Positions 18,353 to 25,726 of a stretch of 64,000 nt of DNA are shown in pieces. The translations under genes and the position numbers were made by a program. Numbering within the stretch: the stretch's first letter is position 1; every line of letters starts with the position of its first letter. A model generated the notes under the pieces. The model made no database searches, was not told the origin of the DNA, and was given only the letters and a program-made list of their open reading frames with translations. The DNA is from Paraburkholderia phenoliruptrix (lineage in GTDB: Bacteria; Pseudomonadota; Gammaproteobacteria; Burkholderiales; Burkholderiaceae). The DNA lies in NCBI RefSeq assembly GCF_902859825.1, contig NZ_CADIKB010000010.1:124001-188000 (forward strand), written 5' to 3'.

Positions 18353-18375
18353 TTATGACCAGTTAATCTCAATCG

Positions 18376-19188
18376 ATGAAAGATGAAAAAGAGGCAGGGG
18401 TGCAGGTGACGCGCGGCAGCGCCGCGTCGGAACGGTCTTCTCAAGCGGCCGCCGCGACCGGTGCCGCGGCGGCGGCCGTGGCCGTCATGGGCGACGGGCG
18501 CGGGGGCGAGCCCAAACCGCGGGAGCCACGCGGTGCACGGCGTAAGCGCGAGACCCGCACCCGCCTGCTCGAGGCGGCGCTCGCTCTCGTGGCGATGAAA
18601 GGCGTCGAGCACGTGACCATCAACGAAATCACGGAAGCCGCCGACGTCGGGTTCGGTTCGTTCTACAACCACTTCGATTCGAAGGAGGCTTTGCACGCCG
18701 CGCTTTTCGACTGGGTATTCGAGGACTTCGGCGAACAGCTCGATGCGCTGGTGCGCGGGCTATCGGACCCGGCGGAGGTAGTGGCAGTGGGCGTGCGGCA
18801 TACGCTGATGCGCGCTCGGCGTGAGCCGGTATGGGGCTACTTTTTGATTCGGGAGGGGTTTTCGGAGCGCGCGCTGCAAGATGGCATGGGTCGACGGTTG
18901 AAGCGCGACAGCGAGGCCGGGATAGCGGCCGGGCGATTTGCCGTGACCGATCCCTTCATCTGTCATGTGTCGGTAAGCGGTATCGTCCTTGCGGCGATCG
19001 CCGCGGAGTTGAGCCATGCCGTCAATGGTCACGTGGAAGTGGAACGGCATGGCGCGCCGGAGCCGGGCGAAGAGGGTTTCGCCGAGCGCGCTGCGGTGGT
19101 CGTATTGCAGGTGCTGGGCCTGAATCGCGAAGAGGCCGAATGTGTGGCTCGAGGGCCGTTGCCGGCTGCGGCGCATGGGCCGGATTAG
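18376..19188 (+). CDS. TetR/AcrR-family repressor (copy 2)
   Basis: A 270-residue TetR protein with an Ala/Gly-rich N-terminal tail of about 50 residues, then the DNA-binding domain (KPREPRGARRKRETRTRLLE, INEITEAADVGFGSFYNHFDSKEALH) and a helical effector domain. It is the paralogue of the protein at 7865-8620. It is divergent from the RND adaptor gene with 139 bp between them, the standard place for a local pump repressor. The tail is low-complexity and a later start is possible; the ATG at 18376 has only a weak ribosome-binding site. Confidence 0.88.
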   Translation: MKDEKEAGVQVTRGSAASERSSQAAAATGAAAAAVAVMGDGRGGEPKPREPRGARRKRETRTRLLEAALALVAMKGVEHVTINEITEAADVGFGSFYNHFDSKEALHAALFDWVFEDFGEQLDALVRGLSDPAEVVAVGVRHTLMRARREPVWGYFLIREGFSERALQDGMGRRLKRDSEAGIAAGRFAVTDPFICHVSVSGIVLAAIAAELSHAVNGHVEVERHGAPEPGEEGFAERAAVVVLQVLGLNREEAECVARGPLPAAAHGPD

Positions 19189-19230
19189 CGGAGCCCGCTG
19201 ACGGTATTCCCACGTGGTTCGTGGCTCCCG

Positions 19231-20376
19231 CTACAGGCCGGGCGGGCGGCGCGGTGATGCGTCGTCCTGCCGGTCCGCATAAAGCGCGCTGGCCAGATAA
19301 CGTCGACGCACCTCGCGCAACGCGGTCACGAGGATCGCGCTGACGGGAAGCGCGAGCAATACGCCAAAGAAGCCAAACATCTCGCCGAACGCCAGCAACG
19401 CAAAGATCACCGCGAGCGGATGCAGACCGATGCGTTCCCCGATGAGCCTAGGCGTAAGAAACGCCGTCTCGAGCACTTGCCCGACCGCATAGATCAACGC
19501 CACCACACCGAACCCATACCAGTCGCCGAATTGGAGCAACGCGGCGAGCATCGCGAGTACGAGCCCCGTGGCGAAGCCGACGTAAGGGATGAAGACCGCA
19601 AGCCCGGTAAACAGACCGACGGGCAACGCAACGCCCAACCCGGCGAGGCTCAGCGCGATCGGATAGAAGGTTGCGAGTACAACCATGACGAGCAACTGGC
19701 CACGCAGATATTGCGACAGCATCTGGTCCATCTCAGTCACGAGTGCACGCGTTTTGCCGAGCCACGGCCGCGGCACGAGACTTTCGATCCGCGCGAAGAC
19801 CTTGCGCCTGTCGTAGAGCAGGTAGTACAGCACGAGCGGTACCACGACGACATTGCCCACCACGGTGACCAATGCACTGCCGCCCGTGCGCACATAGCGC
19901 CAGGCTGCGACTTCGATCGATTGCCCGCCGCCTGCGAGCCGGCTCGTCAGAACGTTACGCAAGCTCGACAAATCGAAGGAGCTCTCCAGGCCGACCAGCC
20001 CGAGCTTCGGCTGCAGCCAGGCATTGATCCTTGCCGTGAATCCTGGAATTTGCGAAGCAAGCGCCGGCAGCTCCTTTTGAATCACCGCGAACACGAGCAG
20101 GCCAAGCGACACAATGACCGACGCAAACAACAGCATCATGGCAAGCGCCGCAAGGGTGCGCGGAATCCGCCGACGGACCAGCCATTCAACGCCGGGCTGG
20201 AGCATGTACGCGATCAGGCCGCCCAGCAGGAACGGCGTGAGCACAGGACGCAGGATCCACATCAGAAGGCCGGCCCCGACTGCGAGGGCGCCCCAGAGCA
20301 TTGCCTGCCGCGGATAGGGGTTGAGTCGTGCACGCTCATGCTGCGGCTCGCGCACTGCGGGGGAATTCGTGGACAT
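19231..20376 (-). CDS. AI-2E family transporter (PerM/YdiK-like)
   Basis: A 381-residue inner-membrane protein of the AI-2E exporter superfamily with about eight TM helices. Family blocks: WILRPVLTPFLLGGLIAYMLQPGVEWL at the N-terminus, VPLVLYYLLYDR in the middle, GLFTGLAVFIPYVGFATG and LTPRLIGERIGLHPLAVIFALLAFGEMFGFFG near the end. The ATG at 20376 is chosen; the frame opens further upstream only at a TTG. Members include sodium or potassium antiporters as well as the proposed autoinducer exporter TqsA, so substrate is open. It is convergent with TetR copy 2; an imperfect inverted repeat (19187-19195 with 19223-19232) between them may help termination. Confidence 0.88.
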   Translation of the reverse strand: MSTNSPAVREPQHERARLNPYPRQAMLWGALAVGAGLLMWILRPVLTPFLLGGLIAYMLQPGVEWLVRRRIPRTLAALAMMLLFASVIVSLGLLVFAVIQKELPALASQIPGFTARINAWLQPKLGLVGLESSFDLSSLRNVLTSRLAGGGQSIEVAAWRYVRTGGSALVTVVGNVVVVPLVLYYLLYDRRKVFARIESLVPRPWLGKTRALVTEMDQMLSQYLRGQLLVMVVLATFYPIALSLAGLGVALPVGLFTGLAVFIPYVGFATGLVLAMLAALLQFGDWYGFGVVALIYAVGQVLETAFLTPRLIGERIGLHPLAVIFALLAFGEMFGFFGVLLALPVSAILVTALREVRRRYLASALYADRQDDASPRRPPGL

Positions 20377-20675
20377 CTTCGGGCTCGCGCTGGGCTGCCG
20401 GGACTGTTGCTTCGGATAAGTGCGCGGCGACCGTCCGGCTCTGCGTCGACGCAAGAGGCGATATATAACACATAAATGATTATGTAATCAACTATGAGCA
20501 TTCAGTCGAATTGAACGCATGCACGCATCCGCGTACCGGGCCGCCTCGAGTGGATGCCGCCGCGTGCGCGACCACGATTCCACTAGTTGACAAAACTATC
20601 AGCAATGACTTAAATGTCATAAACGAGCCGAACGATAGATCGGACAAGCCACCATATAGACGAAAGGAGCCAAGC
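20377..20675. other. Regulatory intergenic region upstream of the extradiol operon
   Basis: About 300 bp between divergent genes. The left part is AT-rich with a perfect inverted repeat ACATAA (20470-20475) and TTATGT (20480-20485). The right part holds the promoter and dyad described separately. I see no coding sequence. Confidence 0.6.
20587..20620 (+). promoter_or_regulatory. Sigma-70-like promoter overlapped by a dyad (extradiol operon)
   Basis: TTGACA (20587-20592) and TTAAAT (20610-20615) have a 17-bp spacer. The -10 is covered by ATGACTTAAATGTCAT (20605-20620), whose arms ATGAC and GTCAT are inverted repeats. The same ATGACTTAAA string recurs upstream of the OmpW/molybdoenzyme genes at 24925-24934. 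A repressor or activator site is inferred. Confidence 0.55.
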
Positions 20676-21773
20676 GTGGAGACAAGCGCGCATGCGGGCG
20701 TTGCCGGGTTGAGTACGACTCAACCCGCACGTCATCCAAACCCCACGACGAAAGCGTCGGGGTTGTCGTATCTGATCTTCGACCGGCCCGACCTCGAACA
20801 AGCCGAGCGATTTCTCAATGACTTCGGATTGCAGACGGTGCTGCGAAACGAAGCCAGGTTGTTTTTGCGCGGTACCGGCCCGGCGCCGTCCTGTTATGTC
20901 GTCCGCCACGCGCCGAAGGCGCAATTCGCCGGCTTCGGATTGCAGGTCGACGGCGAATCGGACCTGCATGCACTGACGCGGCTGCCCGGCGCCACGGAGG
21001 TGGAGCGGTCGGACTGGCCGGGCGGCGGATATCGTGTGAGGTTGACCGACCCGTCGGGCTTTCGCGTCGATGCGGTCTGGGGCGCACGCGAGGTCGAACC
21101 GCTGCCGCACCGGAACGCGCTGCCGTTCAATTCCGTGGACGCCGTGGTCCGCATTAACGACACCCAGCGCCCGCCGGCGAACCCACCCGATGTCATCAAG
21201 CTAGGGCATGTCGTGCTCGAGTTGGCCGACTTCCAGAAGACGTGCGCGTGGTACACGCAGCACTTCGGCTTTATCCCGAGCGATGTGCAGACACTACCCG
21301 ACGGCTCACCGGCCGTCGCCTTCATGCGATTGGACCTGGGCGGGCGGCCGGCCGACCATCACACGCTCGCGTTGGCGCAAGGTTTCGTTCCGAAGTACAG
21401 CCATAGCGCTTTCGAGTTGATCGATGCGGATGCGGTGGGCATGGGGCAACGCGTCCTGCGCGAGAAAGGTTGGACGCACGCATGGGGAATCGGACGCCAT
21501 ATTCTCGGCAGCCAGATCTTCGACTACTGGCAAGACCCCTGGGGCGACAAGCACGAACACTACTGCGACGGCGATCTCTTTACGTCGGACGTCCCCACGG
21601 GCGTGCATGCGGTCAGCCGTGAAGCGATGGCGCAATGGGGACCGGCCATGCCGCGCAGTTTCACCAAGCCCGAGCTCTCGCCGTCGAGCCTGGCCGCTCT
21701 CATTCGCAACCTCCGACGCAGTCCGGACCTGACGGTGAGCAAGCTGCTGACGCTCGCCAAAATCTTCGCCTGA
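20676..21773 (+). CDS. Extradiol ring-cleavage dioxygenase, two-domain VOC (type I)
   Basis: About 365 residues from a GTG start at 20676, chosen because AAGGAG lies six bases upstream; the longer frame begins at a TTG without such a site. Two vicinal-oxygen-chelate modules: the first (about residues 25-145) lacks ligands; the second holds the Fe(II) triad His178 (LGHVVLE), His243 (KYSHSAFEL) and Glu294 (DKHEHYCDGD). Spacing of 65 and 51 residues is near that of BphC-type enzymes (64 and 50). It should open a catechol- or pyrogallol-like ring next to a hydroxyl. First gene of an operon with an FAH-fold hydrolase and a CoA ligase. The physiological diol is unknown. Confidence 0.87.
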   Translation: METSAHAGVAGLSTTQPARHPNPTTKASGLSYLIFDRPDLEQAERFLNDFGLQTVLRNEARLFLRGTGPAPSCYVVRHAPKAQFAGFGLQVDGESDLHALTRLPGATEVERSDWPGGGYRVRLTDPSGFRVDAVWGAREVEPLPHRNALPFNSVDAVVRINDTQRPPANPPDVIKLGHVVLELADFQKTCAWYTQHFGFIPSDVQTLPDGSPAVAFMRLDLGGRPADHHTLALAQGFVPKYSHSAFELIDADAVGMGQRVLREKGWTHAWGIGRHILGSQIFDYWQDPWGDKHEHYCDGDLFTSDVPTGVHAVSREAMAQWGPAMPRSFTKPELSPSSLAALIRNLRRSPDLTVSKLLTLAKIFA

Positions 21774-21807
21774 TATCTCCGCATTTCCAAACGATAGAGA
21801 CTAAGCC

Positions 21808-22764
21808 ATGTCACTGCATGTTTTGCATTACCGCCATGAAGGTCACGCGCGTTGGGGCGTGGTACGAAACGGCGCTATCACGCCGATTCCCGGCGAGTTC
21901 ACCACGACGGCGGCATTTATCGCTGCGAATCCGGTGGAGCGTCTGATTGAACTCGACGGCCCGACAATTCCCGAGTCGGCCGTGCAATGGCTCTCGCCGG
22001 TCTCGGCAAACCAGCAGTTCATCTGCCAGGGGGCGAACTATCGCCAGCACATGATCGAATCCGGCATGGACCCGGATGCGAAGAAATTCAACATGCTCTT
22101 CACGAAGGCGACGAGTTGCATCGTCCCCGCGGATTCGCCCCTTGTGAAGCCCTCGCACGTGAGATTCCTCGATTACGAAATCGAACTCGGTCTAGTGCTC
22201 AAGAAGAACATTACGTCGCGCCGTACGATCGCCGAAGGCGATCTCAGCGAGTACATCGCGGGTGCCGTCATCGTCAACGATTACTCTGCGCGCGATATTC
22301 AGATTCCGCAGATGCAGTTTTACAAGGGCAAGAGCTTTCGCACATTCGGTCCTGTTGGGCCCTACCTGTGCCTGCTCGAACGGAGCGACATGGCCAAGCT
22401 TGGTCGGCTCGAACTGACGCTCACCGTCAACGGGGCTATCCGGCAGCAGGATTCGACCGCGAATCTCGTCTACGGTCCCGCCGAAACGCTGACCGAGATC
22501 TCCGGCGTCCATGACCTTTTCGTCGGGGACCTGCTTTCCACCGGCACGCCGTCGGGCTGTGCGCTGTCGGTGCCTTCGCCGATGAAGCAGCGCCTCGCGG
22601 CGGCCCTGTCCGAGGAAGCCAAATGGAAAATGTTCATGGATATCCAGGCAGCGAGGCCGCAGTATCTGCGCGCCGGCGACGTGGTCGAATCGCGCATCGC
22701 GAGCCGCGACGGATCCATCGATCTGGGCGTTCAACGCAACGAAGTGGTGGATGAAGCGTCATGA
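21808..22764 (+). CDS. Fumarylacetoacetate-hydrolase-family protein
   Basis: A 318-residue FAH-fold enzyme. The metal and catalytic region is recognisable: FICQGANYRQHMIESG, VRFLDYEIELGLVLKKN, AGAVIVNDYSARDIQ, KSFRTFGPVGPYLC and DLLSTGTPSGCAL. The acidic DYEIELG ligands and the KSF lysine are present. Members hydrolyse C-C bonds of 1,3-diketo acids or decarboxylate ring-cleavage products. Its position 34 bp after an extradiol dioxygenase suggests it hydrolyses the ring-opened product. The last four bases overlap the CoA ligase start (ATGA). Confidence 0.88.
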   Translation: MSLHVLHYRHEGHARWGVVRNGAITPIPGEFTTTAAFIAANPVERLIELDGPTIPESAVQWLSPVSANQQFICQGANYRQHMIESGMDPDAKKFNMLFTKATSCIVPADSPLVKPSHVRFLDYEIELGLVLKKNITSRRTIAEGDLSEYIAGAVIVNDYSARDIQIPQMQFYKGKSFRTFGPVGPYLCLLERSDMAKLGRLELTLTVNGAIRQQDSTANLVYGPAETLTEISGVHDLFVGDLLSTGTPSGCALSVPSPMKQRLAAALSEEAKWKMFMDIQAARPQYLRAGDVVESRIASRDGSIDLGVQRNEVVDEAS

Positions 22765-24803
22765 CCGCCCAAGGGATCGTGAGCCGAGATGACGTCCTTG
22801 CGCTAGAGGCGCAAGGGGTGCCCGAGGATCTGCCTGTCAGCACCTACGAAATGATCTGCCGTGGTGCTGCGATCGAGCCGTCCGCGCCAGCGCTTTCGTT
22901 TTTTATGACCGCCGACGTTTATCGCAACGCCGAATGCTGGACCTATGGCGAACTGGTTCGTGACATCACCCGAACGGCGAACGCCTTCACCCGGCTCGGC
23001 GTCACGTCGCAATCCGTGATCGCGTACGTGTTGCCCAACTTGCCGGAGACGCATTTCGTCATCTGGGGCGGACAGGCAGCGGGCATTACGTGCGCAATCA
23101 ACCCACTGCTCGAAGGCGAGGCAATAGCCGATCTGCTCAATGCAGCCGGGGCCGAAGTGCTCGTCACCCTGGCGCCGTTTCCGCAAACGGATATCTGGCA
23201 GAAAGTTCACGCGATCCTCGATCGGCTGCCGGCGCTCAAGCATCTCGTATTGGTCAATCTGGCCGACCGGATGCCCGGTCCAATGAGGTCCGCCGCACGC
23301 ATGCTCGCCCGCAGCGAAGTGAGCCGATTGCACGGCGAGGTCGGCCTGCGCGCGGCGGTCCCCGCCGGAATCGAATTGCACGATTTCACGAGGGCAATGG
23401 AACGCGAATCCGGTACGGGTCTGCTCGGCAACCGGCGCTTCCAGCGGGACGATCTATCGTCGTTTTTCAGTACGGGCGGGACGACAGGGCGCCCAAAGAT
23501 CGCGATGCGCCGGCATGGAAATGAAGTCGCCAATGCATGGAGTACCTCGCGATTCTTCGGCGAAAGTATGGGGCCGGGCAAAACGATCTTTTGCGGCCTG
23601 CCGCTGTTTCATGTCAATGCGGTCATGGCGACCGGGCTCCTGCCGTTTTCCCAAGGCGCGCATGTCGTGCTCGGAACGCCGCAGGGCTATCGAGGCGAGG
23701 GCGTCATCAAGCGCTTCTGGCAAATCATCGAGCGACACCGCATCAATTTTTTCAGCGGTGTCCCGACGCTTTACGCCTCGCTGCTCGACGTTCCCATCGA
23801 CGGGTGCGATATCAGCTCGCTCGAATATGGCCTGTGCGGCGCTGCGCCCATGCCTGTCGAAGTCTTCCGCCGATTTCAGGAGCGCACGGGAATCCGCATT
23901 CTCGAAGCCTATGGGCTGACGGAGGGAACGTGTGTGAGCAGCGTGAACCCTCCGCTTGGCGAGCGCCGCGTCGGATCGATCGGCCTTCGGATTCCGGGGC
24001 AAGCGATGAAGGCCGTGATGCTGGATGCGCAGGGCCGATATTCGCGCGACTGCGAGACTGATGAGACGGGCTTGCTGGTCATTTCAGGTCCCAACGTCTT
24101 CGCGGGATACGCAGAGCCGGAGCACAACGAAGGCATCTGGGTCGAACTCGGCGACGGCAAGCGCTGGTTCAACACCGGCGACCTGGGGCGGCGCGACGCT
24201 GACGGCTATTTCTGGCTTACCGGCCGCAAGAAGGACTTGATCATACGGGGCGGCCACAATATCGATCCCGCCACGATCGAGGAGCCGTTGCATCGCCACC
24301 CGGCGGTACAGGTTGCCGCGGCAATCGGCCGTCCGGATGCCCACGCCGGGGAGTTGCCGATCGCCTACGTGCAACTCAAGCCCGGCGCAACGGCAACCGA
24401 AAGCGAACTGGCGGAATTCATACGCAGTGAGATCGGCGAACGGGCGGCACTGCCGAAGGGCATCCGGATCATCGAGACGATGCCGCTGACCGGAGTCGGC
24501 AAGATATTCAAGCCTGAGTTAAAGCGCCGCGAGACGGTGGACGCACTGCTTTCAGCGCTTGCCGAAGCCGGAATTGAAGGGGCGCTCGTGCATGCCGTCC
24601 AGGATCCGGCGCGTGGGACGGTTTTGCACGTCGAGCTTCGCAGCCGCGAAATGGAGGAACAGGCGGCGTCTGTGCTCGGCCGGTTTCCCTTCACATTCTC
24701 GATTCTGGCGGAACCAGTTGTGGAAGAGGTGTCGCAAGACCGTCAAGGGATGGGTTCCTCAGTGCTTGCGCAGGCGTCTTCCCGCGTGAGCGGAAGCAGT
24801 TGA
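22761..24803 (+). CDS. Acyl-CoA synthetase, AMP-forming (fatty/aryl acid ligase)
   Basis: A 680-residue ANL-superfamily adenylate-forming enzyme that activates a carboxylic acid to its CoA thioester. Motifs in order: STGGTTGRPK (P-loop), GLPLFHVNA, YGLTEG (A5), NTGDLGRRDADGYFWLTGRKKDLIIRGG (A7-A8 hinge) and the C-terminal catalytic Lys region TGVGKIFKPELKR. A tail of about 80 residues after that Lys is longer than usual. Translationally coupled to the FAH gene, so it probably activates a carboxylic acid released by hydrolysis. FadD-like fatty acid or arylalkanoate substrates fit best, but are inferred. Confidence 0.88.
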   Translation: MTAQGIVSRDDVLALEAQGVPEDLPVSTYEMICRGAAIEPSAPALSFFMTADVYRNAECWTYGELVRDITRTANAFTRLGVTSQSVIAYVLPNLPETHFVIWGGQAAGITCAINPLLEGEAIADLLNAAGAEVLVTLAPFPQTDIWQKVHAILDRLPALKHLVLVNLADRMPGPMRSAARMLARSEVSRLHGEVGLRAAVPAGIELHDFTRAMERESGTGLLGNRRFQRDDLSSFFSTGGTTGRPKIAMRRHGNEVANAWSTSRFFGESMGPGKTIFCGLPLFHVNAVMATGLLPFSQGAHVVLGTPQGYRGEGVIKRFWQIIERHRINFFSGVPTLYASLLDVPIDGCDISSLEYGLCGAAPMPVEVFRRFQERTGIRILEAYGLTEGTCVSSVNPPLGERRVGSIGLRIPGQAMKAVMLDAQGRYSRDCETDETGLLVISGPNVFAGYAEPEHNEGIWVELGDGKRWFNTGDLGRRDADGYFWLTGRKKDLIIRGGHNIDPATIEEPLHRHPAVQVAAAIGRPDAHAGELPIAYVQLKPGATATESELAEFIRSEIGERAALPKGIRIIETMPLTGVGKIFKPELKRRETVDALLSALAEAGIEGALVHAVQDPARGTVLHVELRSREMEEQAASVLGRFPFTFSILAEPVVEEVSQDRQGMGSSVLAQASSRVSGSS

Positions 24804-24890
24804 TGGCGGACGTCGCTCGGTGCGCGTCGGGCGGGCCGTTTGCGAGGACGAGCGAATAGCGGCACATCGTACGGCAGTTTGATGTCGCGA

Positions 24891-24934
24891 GTCATCCGTT
24901 TATCAACGCAGTGAATCAATTAGGATGACTTAAA
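24891..24934 (+). promoter_or_regulatory. Candidate operator upstream of ompW-like/molybdoenzyme genes
   Basis: A perfect 7-bp inverted repeat GTCATCC (24891-24897) and GGATGAC (24923-24929). The right arm runs into ATGACTTAAA (24925-24934), identical to the dyad over the -10 of the extradiol operon. Shared control of the two transcription units is inferred. Confidence 0.5.
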
Positions 24935-24982
24935 AAATAGAATCGATTCGACGACTATTTGAAGTATCGAAAAGGAGGAGAC

Positions 24983-25723
24983 ATGACATATCACACGTTG
25001 GGCCGCCGCACGCTCGGCATCGCCTTTTGCATGGGATCGGCTGCCTTGAGCCAGCACGCAATGGCCCAGTCTGCCGGCAGCATGACCGTCTCGGCAGGTT
25101 GGCTGCATGTCGCGCCGCAAGGCAACGCAACGCCCTTGACCGTGGAAAGCGTGGGCGGAGTGCCGGTCAACCGGGAAGTGGCCGGCAGCGGTGCGCACGC
25201 GACGTCGACCGATACGGTGGGATTTACCACGGAGTACTACATTACTGACAACGTCGGAGCAGCCATGCTTTTTGGCCTGCCGCTGAAGGTGGATCTGGTC
25301 GGCGACGGGTCACTGGCGAAGTATGGCAACCTGGGCGCGACAAGACCGATGCCGCCCGCTCTGGTTTTTCGATATCACCTGTTTTCTGGCGCGACGAAGT
25401 TCCGCCCGTTCGTCGGATTAGGGGTGAATTACACATGGTTCACTCAGGTCCGGCCGACCAACAGCCAGTTCATTACCGATAGCTTCGGTCCGGGCGGTTC
25501 GGCGCGCGCGACGCTCAGTTCGTCATGGAACCCCGTGTTCGAGGTCGGAGCGAGCTATTCCATCAGCGAGCACTGGTCGGTAGGCGCTACGCTCGATTAC
25601 ATCCCGGTAACGGCCAGGCTCACGTTGTATGGGCAGACTGCCGCGGGAACGCAGATTGTTTCAAAGTCGACCCTGCGACTCCATCCGCTTAGCGCGTTCC
25701 TGAACGTTGCCTACACGTTTTAA
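24983..25723 (+). CDS. OmpW-family outer-membrane porin
   Basis: About 246 residues. The start is the ATG at 24983, preceded by a strong AGGAGG; the frame extends a few codons further upstream. A signal peptide ends at SQHAMAQ. It is an eight-stranded OmpW-type barrel: SMTVSAGWLHVAPQG, FTTEYYITDNVGAAM, PALVFRYHLFSGATKFRPFVGLGVNYTWF, and a terminal strand ending in Phe (LNVAYTF). OmpW/AlkL proteins pass hydrophobic compounds laterally through the outer membrane. It sits four bases before the molybdoenzyme gene, consistent with import of a hydrophobic aromatic substrate. Confidence 0.87.
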   Translation: MTYHTLGRRTLGIAFCMGSAALSQHAMAQSAGSMTVSAGWLHVAPQGNATPLTVESVGGVPVNREVAGSGAHATSTDTVGFTTEYYITDNVGAAMLFGLPLKVDLVGDGSLAKYGNLGATRPMPPALVFRYHLFSGATKFRPFVGLGVNYTWFTQVRPTNSQFITDSFGPGGSARATLSSSWNPVFEVGASYSISEHWSVGATLDYIPVTARLTLYGQTAAGTQIVSKSTLRLHPLSAFLNVAYTF

Positions 25724-25726
25724 TGC

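Noticed and set aside
20511-20675. Longer N-terminus of the extradiol dioxygenase starting at TTG
   Set aside because: It would cover the promoter and dyad, has no ribosome-binding site and no VOC homology; GTG at 20676 has AAGGAG at proper distance.
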